Shown one piece after another: positions 29,460 to 43,434 of a stretch of DNA of 64,000 nucleotides. The DNA is from Xanthomonas arboricola pv. juglandis (GTDB lineage Bacteria > Pseudomonadota > Gammaproteobacteria > Xanthomonadales > Xanthomonadaceae). Where the stretch lies: the NCBI RefSeq assembly GCF_001013475.1, contig NZ_JZEF01000001.1, forward strand, positions 473,472 to 537,471, given 5' to 3'. Positions within the stretch are counted from its first letter, which is position 1, and every line of letters starts with the position of its first letter. Under the pieces are notes generated by a model. It saw only the letters and a list, made by a program, of their open reading frames with translations. It searched no databases and had not been told where the DNA came from. The translations under genes and the position numbers were made by a program.

Positions 29460-30962
29460 GTGTCGAACTGGCCTTTACTGTCTATCTTGATCTGGCTGCC
29501 GATTATCGGTGGCGCCTTGATCCTTGCGTTGCGCAACGCCGAGACTGCCCGCTGGGCATCGTTGGCGGTGGCGGTGGCGACCTTTGTGCTGAGTCTGCCG
29601 CTGCTGGGCTACGACACCGCCAATGACGCCATGCAGTTCATCGAACTGCATGCCTGGATCCCGGCCTACAACATCGGCTACAACCTGGGCGTGGACGGCA
29701 TCGCGGTCGCGTTGATCGTGCTGACCACGCTGGTGACGGTGCTGGCGCTGATCGGTGCCTGGCGCTCGATCGACAAGCGCGTTAATCAGTACGTCGCCGC
29801 CTTCCTGATCCTGGAAGGCGTCACGGTAGGCATCTTTGCCGCGACCGACGCGATGCTGTTCTATGTCTTCTTCGAAGCCATGCTGATCCCGATGTTCCTG
29901 ATCATCGGCGTCTGGGGCGGCCCGCGGCGCATCTACGCGGCGATGAAGTTCTTCCTTTACACCTTCCTCGGCTCGGTGCTGATGCTGGTGGGCCTGGTCT
30001 ACCTGTACCTGAAGGGCGGCAGCTTCCAGCTGGCCGACCTTTACGCGCTGCAGCTGACCGCCAAGGAGCAGACCTGGATCTTCTTCGCCTTCCTGATCGC
30101 GTTTGCGGTCAAGGTGCCGATGTTCCCGGTGCACACCTGGCTGCCGGACGCGCACGTCGAGGCGCCGACCGCCGGTTCGGTGATCCTGGCTGCGATCGCG
30201 TTGAAGATCGGTGGCTACGGCTTCCTGCGCTTCAACCTGCCGATCGTGCCGGATGCAAGCCACGAGTTCGCCTGGCTGGTGATCACGCTGTCGCTGATCG
30301 CGGTGATCTACGTCGGTCTGGTGGCCCTGGTGCAGGACGACATGAAGAAGCTGGTGGCGTATTCGTCCATCGCGCACATGGGCTTTGTCACCCTTGGCAC
30401 CTTCATCGCCTTCACCCTGGTGCGTGAGTACGGCAGCACCGACGCCGCCCGTCTGGGCCTGCAGGGTGCGATGGTGCAGATGATTTCGCACGGCTTCGTG
30501 TCCGGTGCGATGTTCTCCTGCATCGGCGTGCTGTACGACCGCATGCATACCCGCCGCATCGCCGATTACGGCGGCGTGGTCAACGTGATGCCGTGGTTTG
30601 CGACGTTCTCCATGCTGTTCTTCATGGCCAATGCCGGCCTACCGGGCACCAGCGGTTTCGTCGGCGAGTTCATGGTGATCCTGGCCAGCTTCCAGAAGCA
30701 CCCGCTGGTCGCCTTCGCTGCCGCCACCACGCTGGTGATTACCGCCGCGTATACGCTGTGGCTGTACAAGCGCGTGTTCTTCGGCGAAGTGGCCAATGCC
30801 CATGTGGCCGAGCTGAAGGACATCAATGGCCGTGAGGCGTTCGTGCTGGGGGTGTTCGCCGTTGGCGTGCTGGCCCTGGGCCTGTATCCGAAGCCGCTGA
30901 CCGATCTGATGGAACCATCGATCGCCAAGCTGGCTACCCAGATTGCCGCGTCCAAGCTGTAA
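29460..30962 (+). CDS. nuoM: NADH-quinone oxidoreductase subunit M
   Basis: A 500-residue antiporter-like pump subunit. The start is GTG 29460 (SNWPLLSILIWLP). The conserved Glu helix is in FYVFFEAMLIPMFL, and the lysine and proline-rich helix in AFAVKVPMFPVHTWLPDAHVEAPTAGS, followed by VAYSSIAHMGFV. It lies 20 bp after nuoL and 33 bp before nuoN. Confidence 0.98.
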   Translation: MSNWPLLSILIWLPIIGGALILALRNAETARWASLAVAVATFVLSLPLLGYDTANDAMQFIELHAWIPAYNIGYNLGVDGIAVALIVLTTLVTVLALIGAWRSIDKRVNQYVAAFLILEGVTVGIFAATDAMLFYVFFEAMLIPMFLIIGVWGGPRRIYAAMKFFLYTFLGSVLMLVGLVYLYLKGGSFQLADLYALQLTAKEQTWIFFAFLIAFAVKVPMFPVHTWLPDAHVEAPTAGSVILAAIALKIGGYGFLRFNLPIVPDASHEFAWLVITLSLIAVIYVGLVALVQDDMKKLVAYSSIAHMGFVTLGTFIAFTLVREYGSTDAARLGLQGAMVQMISHGFVSGAMFSCIGVLYDRMHTRRIADYGGVVNVMPWFATFSMLFFMANAGLPGTSGFVGEFMVILASFQKHPLVAFAAATTLVITAAYTLWLYKRVFFGEVANAHVAELKDINGREAFVLGVFAVGVLALGLYPKPLTDLMEPSIAKLATQIAASKL

Positions 30963-30995
30963 CAGCTTGCCGTACGTTTTGATTTCCAGGATTTG

Positions 30996-32459
30996 ATGAT
31001 GACCACGCCAACGCTCGCGCCGTTGACCACCGCTGACCTGGCTCCGCTTGTTCCGGAGCTGGTGCTGATCGGCGGCGCCTTTGCACTGCTGATGCTCGAC
31101 CTGTTCGTGAGCCAGCGGAACAAGGTCTGGACCCACCTGTTCTCCGTCGCCGTGCTTGCGGTGGTGTTCGCGCTATTGGCGACCGGTACGGGCGGGCAGG
31201 GCGAGATCTTCCACGGCATGTTCGTGCGCGACACCGCGGCCGACGTGATGAAGACGGTGATCGTGCTGGTCAGTGGCCTGAGCCTGGTCTACGGCTGGAC
31301 CTACCTGCGCGAACGTAATCTCTATCAGGGCGAGATCCCGGTGCTGGTGTTGTTCGCCACCGCCGGCATGATGCTGCTGACCTCGGCGGGCAGCCTGTTG
31401 ATGGTGTACCTGGGCCTGGAACTGCTCGCGCTGTGCTCGTACGCATTGGTCGCCTCCAACCGCGACAACGGCCTGGCCACCGAAGCGGCGATGAAGTACT
31501 TCGTGCTCGGTTCGCTGGCCTCGGGTCTGCTGCTGTACGGCATGTCGCTGGTCTACGGCGCCACCGGGACGCTGAGCCTGAGCGGCATTCACGACGCGAT
31601 CGAAGGCTCCAACGAGCGCACGCTGCTGCTGACCGGCACCATCTTCATGATCGCCGGCGTGGCCTTCAAGCTGGGTGCTGCCCCGTTCCACATGTGGTTG
31701 CCTGACGTGTACCAGGGTGCGCCGGCGCCGATCGCCTTGTTCATCAGCTCTGCACCCAAGCTCGCTGCCTTCGGTATGGCGTATCGCCTGCTGGAGGTCG
31801 GCATGGGTCCGCTGTCGCCGCAGTGGCATCTGTTGATCGGCGGCCTGTCTGCGGTGTCGCTGGTGATCGGCAACTTGATGGCGATTGCGCAGAGCAACCT
31901 CAAGCGCATGCTGGCGTACTCGACCGTCTCGCACATCGGCTTTCTGTTGATGGGCGTTGCCGGCGGTGGCGAGGAAGGCTATGCCGCGGCGATGTTCTAC
32001 GCGGTGAGCTACACCATCATGTCGACCGCTGCGTTCGGCGCGATCATCGCGTTGTCGCGCAACGGCTTCGAAGCCGAGAACATCGACGACTTCAAGGGAC
32101 TCAACGCACGCAATCCGTGGATGGCCGGCCTGGTGCTGTGCATCATGGCCTCGCTTGCGGGTATCCCGCCGTTCCTGGGTTTCTGGACCAAGCTGGCGGT
32201 ACTCGGCGCCGCGGTGAAGGGCGACATGCTGTGGCTGGCCCTGGTCGGCGTGCTCTGCGCGGTGATCGGCGCCTTCTACTATCTGCGCGTCATCAAGGTC
32301 ATGTACTTCGATGAGCCGGTGGGCGAGCCGTTGCCGGCCAACAACGATCGTGTGCTGGGTACCGTGCTTGGCGTCAACGCGCTTGCGTTGCTTGCGCTGG
32401 GCCTGGCCTGGAGCCCGATCATGGTGTGGTGCCAGCGTGCATTTGCAGGCCTCGCCTGA
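30996..32459 (+). CDS. nuoN: NADH-quinone oxidoreductase subunit N
   Basis: A 487-residue antiporter-like subunit and the last nuo gene. Hallmarks are YLGLELLALCSYALVAS, GVAFKLGAAPFHMWLPDVYQGAPAP and LAYSTVSHIGFLLMGV. Initiation may be at ATG 30996 or the adjacent ATG 30999; ccagga lies just upstream. The following 200 bp to the initiator tRNA hold a GC-rich hairpin (GCGCGT/ACGCGC, 32486-32502) and the tRNA promoter. Confidence 0.97.
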   Translation: MMTTPTLAPLTTADLAPLVPELVLIGGAFALLMLDLFVSQRNKVWTHLFSVAVLAVVFALLATGTGGQGEIFHGMFVRDTAADVMKTVIVLVSGLSLVYGWTYLRERNLYQGEIPVLVLFATAGMMLLTSAGSLLMVYLGLELLALCSYALVASNRDNGLATEAAMKYFVLGSLASGLLLYGMSLVYGATGTLSLSGIHDAIEGSNERTLLLTGTIFMIAGVAFKLGAAPFHMWLPDVYQGAPAPIALFISSAPKLAAFGMAYRLLEVGMGPLSPQWHLLIGGLSAVSLVIGNLMAIAQSNLKRMLAYSTVSHIGFLLMGVAGGGEEGYAAAMFYAVSYTIMSTAAFGAIIALSRNGFEAENIDDFKGLNARNPWMAGLVLCIMASLAGIPPFLGFWTKLAVLGAAVKGDMLWLALVGVLCAVIGAFYYLRVIKVMYFDEPVGEPLPANNDRVLGTVLGVNALALLALGLAWSPIMVWCQRAFAGLA

Positions 32460-32621
32460 GTCACGCGTCCTTGCATGACCTTGGGGCGCGTGTGCTACGC
32501 GCGCCGTCGAGGGAGAACTGAAATAAAGTCGTGATTGCTGTTTCGTTTTTGTTGCAATGCGGTTATCATTTGCCGCGACGTTGAAGACCCCCAGGGTTTT
32601 CAATCGATGAAAAACTAGGGC

Positions 32622-32650
32622 TTGCAATTGCCGCTCAAGTTCTTCATAAT
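32622..32650 (+). promoter_or_regulatory. sigma70-type promoter of the initiator tRNA/rimP-nusA-infB operon
   Basis: TTGCAA (32622-32627), a 17-bp spacer and CATAAT (32645-32650) lie 12 bp before the mature tRNA 5' end. Spacing and elements are near consensus. It is the strongest promoter-like sequence in the window. Confidence 0.75.
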
Positions 32651-32661
32651 TCCGCTTCTGC

Positions 32662-32738
32662 TGCGGGGTGGAGCAGTCTGGCAGCTCGTCGGGCTCATAA
32701 CCCGAAGGTCGCAGGTTCAAATCCTGCCCCCGCTACCA
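32662..32738 (+). tRNA. Initiator tRNA-Met (anticodon CAT)
   Basis: A 77-nt tRNA. The anticodon stem TCGGG/CCCGA carries the three G-C pairs typical of initiators, with loop CTCATAA. The acceptor pairs from position 2 (GCGGGG with CCCCGC), while position 1 is T and position 72 is T, so the end pair is U-U rather than the C-A mismatch of E. coli; either way the 1-72 pair is open. CCA is encoded. Its place before rimP-nusA-infB matches metY in E. coli. Confidence 0.96.
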
Positions 32739-32743
32739 AGTTT

Positions 32744-32784
32744 TGAAGTACTGCTTTAATGCAATGCCTTAGGGCAGTACTTCA
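32744..32784 (+). terminator. Hairpin after the initiator tRNA
   Basis: An 11-bp perfect inverted repeat, TGAAGTACTGC/GCAGTACTTCA, with a 19-base loop starts 6 bases after the tRNA CCA. It is followed only by gtttctt, so it may be a processing or pausing element as much as a terminator. Confidence 0.5.
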
Positions 32785-32823
32785 GTTTCTTGGATCGCAA
32801 AGACGCATGTTCCCGTCTTTGCG

Positions 32824-32882
32824 CCGACCCTGAGAGGTCGGGCTTTTTTCACGCAAGGGGCCCATCGGGCCCCTTGTTTTTT
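32824..32882 (+). terminator. Tandem intrinsic terminators before rimP
   Basis: Two classical units lie side by side. CCGACC/GGTCGG (32824-32841) is followed by six T's, and AAGGGGCCC/GGGCCCCTT (32855-32875) by G and six T's. A further stem, GCAAAGACG/CGTCTTTGC (32797-32822), precedes them. rimP starts 67 bp later with no strong promoter seen between, so regulated read-through (for example by NusA) is possible. Confidence 0.8.
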
Positions 32883-32948
32883 CCGGAACCGGAAAGTTTG
32901 CTGCCGGTTGCCGGGGTTCTACTGGCAATCATCTGATCAGGGCAGTCT

Positions 32949-33539
32949 GTGAGCGAAAAAGCGACCGAAATCGCGAATCTGCTGAGTCCAACGGTTGAGT
33001 CCTTGGGCTTGGAACTGCTGGGTGTGGAATATCTTCCCGCTCCAGGTGGCGCCACGTTGCGCCTGTACATCGATGTGCCGCTGGCCGAACAGCCCGAGCG
33101 TGTCATCAACGTCGACGACTGCGAGCGCGTGAGCCGCGAAGTCTCGGCCCAGCTCGACGTCGAAGACCCCATCACCGGCAACTACACGCTCGAGGTGTCC
33201 TCGCCGGGTGTTGACCGTCCGTTGTTCACGCTGGAGCAGTTCGGCCGTCACGTTGGCGAGTCCGCCAAGATCGTGCTGAAGCTGGCGCAGGATGGTCGGC
33301 GCCGCTTCCAGGGCCAGATCGTGCGGATCGACTCCGAGGCGGACGCGGTGGTGTTCGCCGTCGACGGCAAGGATGTGCAGATCGGCTTCGACAACATCGA
33401 CAAGGCGCGCATCCTGCCGGATTGGGTCGCCCTGGGCCTGGCCCCGCAAAAACCGAACAAGCCCGGCCCGAAAAAACCCGGGCACGACAAGAAGAAACCA
33501 TCCAACGAGTCGGCGGCTGGCAAGCCGCGCGCGGAGTGA
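32949..33539 (+). CDS. rimP: Ribosome maturation factor RimP
   Basis: A 196-residue 30S assembly factor. GTG 32949 starts [19 protein letters not shown]. The family core [11 protein letters not shown], the [19 protein letters not shown] segment and [11 protein letters not shown] are present. The last 30 residues are a Lys/Pro-rich extension ([16 protein letters not shown]), likely disordered and RNA-contacting. nusA follows 4 bp after the stop. Confidence 0.96.
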   Translation: MSEKATEIANLLSPTVESLGLELLGVEYLPAPGGATLRLYIDVPLAEQPERVINVDDCERVSREVSAQLDVEDPITGNYTLEVSSPGVDRPLFTLEQFGRHVGESAKIVLKLAQDGRRRFQGQIVRIDSEADAVVFAVDGKDVQIGFDNIDKARILPDWVALGLAPQKPNKPGPKKPGHDKKKPSNESAAGKPRAE

Positions 33540-33543
33540 CGAA

Positions 33544-35055
33544 ATGAGCAAGGAACTTTTGCTGGTAGTGGATGCGGTGGCCAACGAAAAGGGCGTGCCG
33601 CGCGAAGTGATCTTCGATGCGATCGAGGCCGCGCTGGCTTCCGCAGCGAAGAAGCGCTATCCCGACCAGGACGTGCTGACGCGCGTGACCATCGACCACA
33701 AGGACGGTAACTACGAAACCTATCGTCGTTGGGAAGTGGTTGCCGACGATGTCGTGATGGAATCCCCGGATCGCCAGGTGCGTCTGATGGATGCCGTCGA
33801 CGAAGCCGATGGCGTGGATGTGGGCGACTACATCGAAGAACAGATCGAAAACCCGGACTTCGGCCGTATCGCGGCGCAGGCTGCCAAGCAGGTGATCGTG
33901 CAGCGTGTGCGCGAGGCCGAGCGTCAGCAGGTGGTCGATGCCTGGAAGGATCGCGTTGGCGAGTTGATCACCGGTGTGGTCAAGCGCGCCGAGCGCGGCA
34001 ACATCTTTGTCGATCTGGGCGGCAATGCCGAAGCCTTCATTCCCAAGGACAAGGGCATTCCGCGCGACGTGCTGCGCCCGGGCGACCGCGTGCGCGGCTA
34101 TCTGGCCGAAGTGCGTTCCGAGCCACGTGGCCCGCAGCTGTTCATCAGCCGTGCCGCGCCGGAATTCATGATCGAGCTGTTCAAGCTCGAAGTGCCGGAA
34201 GTGGGCCAGGGCCTGGTCGAGATCAAGGCCTGCGCACGCGATCCGGGCGACCGCGCCAAGATCGCGGTGATCGCACACGACACCCGCACCGATCCGATCG
34301 GCGCGTGCATCGGCATGCGTGGTTCGCGCGTGCAGGCGGTGTCCAACGAGCTCAATGGCGAGCGCGTGGACATCGTGCTGTGGAACGAGAACCCGGCCAA
34401 CTTCGTCATCAATGCGATGGCGCCGGCCGAAGTGCAGTCGATCATCGTCGATGAAGACAAGCACTCGATGGATCTGGCCGTGGCGGAAGACCGCCTGGCC
34501 CAGGCGATCGGCAAGGGTGGCCAGAACGTGCGTCTGGCCAGCCGCCTGACCGGTTGGCAGCTCAACGTGATGACCGCCGACCAGGTGGCCGCCAAGTCCG
34601 AAGCCGAGCAGACCTCCGCGCGCCAGTTGTTCATGGATCGCCTTGAAGTGGACGAAGAAATCGCAGCGATCCTGGTGACCGAAGGCTTCAATACGGTCGA
34701 AGAAATCGCCTACGTGCCGGTCGGCGAGTTGCTGGCGGTGGAAGGCTTCGACGAAGACATCGTCGAAGAGTTGCGCGCCCGTGCCCGCGATGCGTTGCTC
34801 AACGCCGCGCTGGCAGAAGAAGAAGGCCTGGAAGGAACTCAGCCCACCGAGGACCTGCTGGCGCTGGAGGGGATGGACGAGGAAACGGCCTTTGCTCTGG
34901 CCGAGCACGGCGTGCGCACCAGCGAGGACTTGTCCGACCTGGCAGCGGACGAGATCGTCGACTTCGGCATTGAGGGTCTGACCCAGGAGCGCGCCGCGGC
35001 GCTGATCCTGGCGGCCCGCGCCGAGGAGATCGCCCGTTTGGAGCGCGGCGAATGA
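33544..35055 (+). CDS. nusA: Transcription termination/antitermination protein NusA
   Basis: A 503-residue protein. Domains in order: an N-terminal RNAP-binding domain, S1 (GVVKRAERGNIFVDLGGNAEAFIPK), two KH domains (GACIGMRGSRVQAVSNELNGERVD and AIGKGGQNVRLASRLTGWQ), and two C-terminal acidic repeats (from about residue 365) ending LAARAEEIARLERGE. ATG 33544 is chosen within a longer open frame. It is likely autoregulated through the leader hairpins upstream of rimP, as known for E. coli. Confidence 0.98.
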   Translation: MSKELLLVVDAVANEKGVPREVIFDAIEAALASAAKKRYPDQDVLTRVTIDHKDGNYETYRRWEVVADDVVMESPDRQVRLMDAVDEADGVDVGDYIEEQIENPDFGRIAAQAAKQVIVQRVREAERQQVVDAWKDRVGELITGVVKRAERGNIFVDLGGNAEAFIPKDKGIPRDVLRPGDRVRGYLAEVRSEPRGPQLFISRAAPEFMIELFKLEVPEVGQGLVEIKACARDPGDRAKIAVIAHDTRTDPIGACIGMRGSRVQAVSNELNGERVDIVLWNENPANFVINAMAPAEVQSIIVDEDKHSMDLAVAEDRLAQAIGKGGQNVRLASRLTGWQLNVMTADQVAAKSEAEQTSARQLFMDRLEVDEEIAAILVTEGFNTVEEIAYVPVGELLAVEGFDEDIVEELRARARDALLNAALAEEEGLEGTQPTEDLLALEGMDEETAFALAEHGVRTSEDLSDLAADEIVDFGIEGLTQERAAALILAARAEEIARLERGE

Positions 35056-35071
35056 GCCGGCAATGAACCGC

Positions 35072-35097
35072 GCCCTGACCCCATCAGGGCTTAGAAT
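35072..35097 (+). promoter_or_regulatory. Hairpin and -10-like element between nusA and infB
   Basis: The stem GCCCTGA/TCAGGGC (35072-35090) is followed at once by TTAGAAT, which could be a -10 (TAGAAT 35092-35097) for an internal infB promoter; no good -35 is visible. Confidence 0.35.
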
Positions 35098-35150
35098 CAG
35101 CGTTTCCCTTGCTCTGGGCGAGGGGGCGCCAACCAGATCATAGGATCCGA

Positions 35151-37859
<2,709 letters not shown>

Positions 37860-37866
37860 CGGCTGC

Positions 37867-37947
37867 CGGGGCCTGCGGGCCCCGACTCCGCCAGGCGGAG
37901 TTGCAACGCAAGTTCTGCAAGGCGAGGGCGGCATGGCCGCCCGCGTC
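37867..37947 (+). other. Three consecutive hairpins between infB and rbfA
   Basis: Stems CGGGGCC/GGCCCCG (37867-37884), ACTCCGCC/GGCGGAGT (37885-37901) and GGGCGGC/GCCGCCC (37926-37942) follow each other. The last is followed by gcgtccgttttt, a weak terminator-like tail. They may tune expression of rbfA-truB relative to infB. Confidence 0.5.
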
Positions 37948-37999
37948 CGTTTTTGGCTTCGGTGCCAACTGGCCCTCCGAATCAACCAGGTCCATGACC

Positions 38000-38392
38000 A
38001 TGCCAACCAAATCATTCCATCGCACCGACCGCGTTTCGGCGCAGGTGCGTCGCGACCTCGGCACGATCGTGCACGCGGCCGTGCGCGACCACGGCCTGCC
38101 GTCGGTCAGCGTTTCCGACGTCGAAATCAGCCGCGACCTGGCACATGCCAAGGTGTTCGTGACCGCGCTGCAGCAGGAGCGTTCGGCCGAAGCGGTCAAG
38201 GGGCTCAAGGAAATCGCCGGTCAGTTGCGTACGCAGCTGGCGCGCGCGATGAAGCTGCGCCACGTGCCCGAACTGCATTTCCATTACGACGATTCGGTCG
38301 ACCGCGGCGAGCGAATCGACAACCTGCTGCGTGACCTGGACGATGTCGGCCCCGAGGCCGCGTCCAGCGACGAGGACGCCGAGCAGCGCTGA
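38000..38392 (+). CDS. rbfA: Ribosome-binding factor A
   Basis: A 130-residue KH-fold 30S maturation factor. It begins PTKSFHRTDRVSAQVRRDLGTIV and contains VSDVEISRDLAHAKVFVT and RHVPELHFHYDDSVDRGERID, all family landmarks. The start could be ATG 37994 (two residues longer); 38000 sits at better distance from cagg. It ends with an acidic tail. Confidence 0.96.
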   Translation: MPTKSFHRTDRVSAQVRRDLGTIVHAAVRDHGLPSVSVSDVEISRDLAHAKVFVTALQQERSAEAVKGLKEIAGQLRTQLARAMKLRHVPELHFHYDDSVDRGERIDNLLRDLDDVGPEAASSDEDAEQR

Positions 38393-38448
38393 GCGCTGCC
38401 GGCCGGCCGCCTGTCGATCAGCGGCCCTGATTTCAACGGGCGCGCACA

Positions 38449-39399
<951 letters not shown>

Positions 39400-39411
39400 G
39401 TTTTAGTCAAC

Positions 39412-39440
39412 TTGTTCCCGGGCCCGCACGACGTTACAAT
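39412..39440 (+). promoter_or_regulatory. Promoter upstream of rpsO
   Basis: TTGTTC (39412-39417), a 17-bp spacer and TACAAT (39435-39440) form a good sigma70-type promoter for rpsO-pnp. A perfect 14-bp palindrome, GCCCCGATCGGGGC (39447-39460), falls at or just after the expected start site, leaving a leader of about 110 nt. Confidence 0.65.
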
Positions 39441-39556
39441 TTTGCGGCCCCGATCGGGGCACCTCCAGCGCCAAGCGCGCTCATCCCTAGCAAACGGCGA
39501 GTCCGGCGGTGCGTCATGCACGTTCCTGCCGACCACGCATCTATCGAGTAAACATT

Positions 39557-39817
39557 ATGTCCGTCGACACCCAGAAAGTTATTGAAGACAACAAGCGCAG
39601 CGCCCAGGACACCGGTTCGCCGGAAGTGCAGGTCGCGCTGCTGACCGCGCGCATCGAGCTGCTGACCGGTCACTTCAAGACCCACAAGAAGGATCACCAC
39701 AGCCGTCGTGGCCTGCTGCAGATGGTCAACCGTCGCCGCAGCCTGCTCGACTACCTGAAGAAGAAGGACAACGAGCGTTACAAGTCCTTGATCGAGAAGC
39801 TCGGCCTGCGCCGCTAA
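39557..39817 (+). CDS. rpsO: 30S ribosomal protein S15
   Basis: An 86-residue ribosomal protein with the standard length. [50 protein letters not shown] and the terminal [12 protein letters not shown] are canonical. ATG 39557 is chosen over an upstream in-frame start. The rpsO-pnp pairing is conserved. In E. coli S15 represses its own translation through the mRNA leader; the long leader here would allow that but is not proof. Confidence 0.98.
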   Translation: MSVDTQKVIEDNKRSAQDTGSPEVQVALLTARIELLTGHFKTHKKDHHSRRGLLQMVNRRRSLLDYLKKKDNERYKSLIEKLGLRR

Positions 39818-39830
39818 TCGAGTCATACCG

Positions 39831-39863
39831 CCGCGGCGCAGCGATGCGCCGCGGCTTTGTTTT
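39831..39863 (+). terminator. Intrinsic terminator after rpsO
   Basis: The stem CCGCGGCGC/GCGCCGCGG with a 6-base loop is followed by CTTTGTTTT. Partial read-through would feed pnp. Confidence 0.8.
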
Positions 39864-39986
39864 GGTCATTCGCATCACGTTATCTGCAGCATGCAGTTCA
39901 TGGGCCGGAGCCTCCCGGCCGCCCGTTCTCGGCATGGGTCGACGACGGTCCAACGAAGACAGCAACACCTAAGGGAAAAAACCTCC

Positions 39987-42101
<2,115 letters not shown>

Positions 42102-42124
42102 TCGCCGCTGGTTGATGCGTCACG

Positions 42125-42151
42125 AAAAAGCGGGCCTCGGCCCGCTTTTTT
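42125..42151 (+). terminator. Intrinsic terminator after pnp
   Basis: An A-rich 5' side, the stem GCGGGC/GCCCGC around a short loop, and TTTTTT. This bidirectional-looking terminator closes the rimP-pnp transcript. Confidence 0.88.
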
Positions 42152-42180
42152 GTTGGGTGTTCGGCAAGGGCGCGTGACTT

Positions 42181-42320
42181 GATCCTTCTCCTGCGGGAGA
42201 AGGTGCCCCGCAGGGGCGGATAAGGGTACGCGCGAAGCCTCGCGCGGTTGAGCCTTGGCCAAGGCTTCGCCGCCGTACCCTCACCCCAACCCCTCTCCGG
42301 ATGGGCGCGGGGCTTTGATC
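42181..42320. repeat. Palindromic intergenic repeat of Xanthomonas type
   Basis: A nested palindrome fills the gap between pnp and the convergent DUF2272 gene. The outer arms are GGGTACG (42224-42230) and CGTACCC (42274-42280), then GCGAAGCC (42232-42239) and GGCTTCGC (42263-42270), and within these a perfect 16-bp palindrome AGCCTTGGCCAAGGCT (42251-42266). Flanks read ccttctcctgcgggagaagg and accccaacccctctcc. These resemble dispersed intergenic repeats of xanthomonads; copy number cannot be seen here. Confidence 0.65.
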
Positions 42321-42325
42321 CTTGC

Positions 42326-43372
42326 TTACCCGGGCTGCTGTGTCGGCGCGGGCTGTGTTTCCGGACGCGGCGGCACCACGCGCGGGAAACCCGGTGGCAT
42401 CGTGGTGGGCAAGGTGGTTGGCGAAGGCAGCGGTTCGACCGGTGGTGGCGCGGTCATCAGCGCATCCGGGCGCAGCTTCAACAGGGCCGCCCAGTCGCGT
42501 CGATTGAAATCGCAGAGTTCTTCGTGTGCCGGCGTGCACTCGCTGGCGATGCCCAGGCCGTCCTCGCTCTGGTCCTGGCTGCCGTCAGATTGGGGTGTCG
42601 GCAACACCACGCGGCCTGCGCGGTCCAGCGGCATCTTGCGCATCATCACCGTGTTGAACACATTGCCGCCGATCAGGTACAGGGTGCGATCGCCACCGAC
42701 GTTGGCGGCGATCACCACGTCGCAATGCGATTGCCACGGCATCGGCGCGCTGCCGCCAAGCCCGGCCTTGAGGCCGGCGTAGCCGAGCGCAGCGCTGCGC
42801 CCGCGCAGCAGGCACAGCAGATCGCCGGGGGCGGGTTTTTCCACCGCCGGGTCGGTGAACTGGTACGGGCCGCTGGCGCCATCGTTGTAGGCGCTGCGGA
42901 TGTAATCCAGATGGCGTGCAGAGCGATGGAAACCGCTCAGGCCGGCCTGCGTCATCACCCAGGAGATGAAGGCGGCCGACCATGGGTTGTCGACCAGGAA
43001 AGCGCGGCAATCGCTGGCGGTGTAGCGCGTGCCATCCAGTGCCGCGCAACTCGATGCGCCGGGGCGGCCGCCCATCGATGCCAGCGTGCCGCTGTCGCGC
43101 CAGTAGCCGGCCACGCGTTGCCAGGCGACCACGCCGTGGTCGGCCAGATAGCCCGATTCGGCTTCGGTCACGCCCAGGCTGGCCAGACGGCCCTTGGCGT
43201 CGATAAACGGGTGCTGCCACAGGCGATGCTCGTTGCAGGCACTGCGCACGATGGCGATCGCTGCAGGGCTGGTGCCGAAGCGTGGGGGCACATCGCAGAC
43301 TTCCGCGGCGGCCGCGGTGCCGCCCCATGCGGCCAACACCAGACAGAGCCACGGCCAAGGTTTTACAGTCAT
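42326..43372 (-). CDS. Exported DUF2272-family protein
   Basis: A 348-residue protein with a signal peptide (PWLCLVLAAWGGTAAAA) starting at ATG 43372 behind a caggatct site. The domain with NPWSAAFISWVMTQAGLSGFHRSARHLDYI and later PAPGDLLCLLRG and WQSHCDVVIAAN fits DUF2272, a family with NlpC/P60-like features (a Ser/Cys-Ala-x-Phe helix start and a downstream His). The canonical nucleophile Cys is replaced by Ala/Ser in WSAAF. The C-terminal 40 residues are Pro-rich. A role in cell-wall or peptidase chemistry is only a guess. Confidence 0.75.
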   Translation of the reverse strand: MTVKPWPWLCLVLAAWGGTAAAAEVCDVPPRFGTSPAAIAIVRSACNEHRLWQHPFIDAKGRLASLGVTEAESGYLADHGVVAWQRVAGYWRDSGTLASMGGRPGASSCAALDGTRYTASDCRAFLVDNPWSAAFISWVMTQAGLSGFHRSARHLDYIRSAYNDGASGPYQFTDPAVEKPAPGDLLCLLRGRSAALGYAGLKAGLGGSAPMPWQSHCDVVIAANVGGDRTLYLIGGNVFNTVMMRKMPLDRAGRVVLPTPQSDGSQDQSEDGLGIASECTPAHEELCDFNRRDWAALLKLRPDALMTAPPPVEPLPSPTTLPTTMPPGFPRVVPPRPETQPAPTQQPG

Positions 43373-43434
43373 CGCAGATCCTGCACAGAACAATCGCAGC
43401 AGGCTGACAGAGCCGGCTGCGGGCACGCGTGAAA

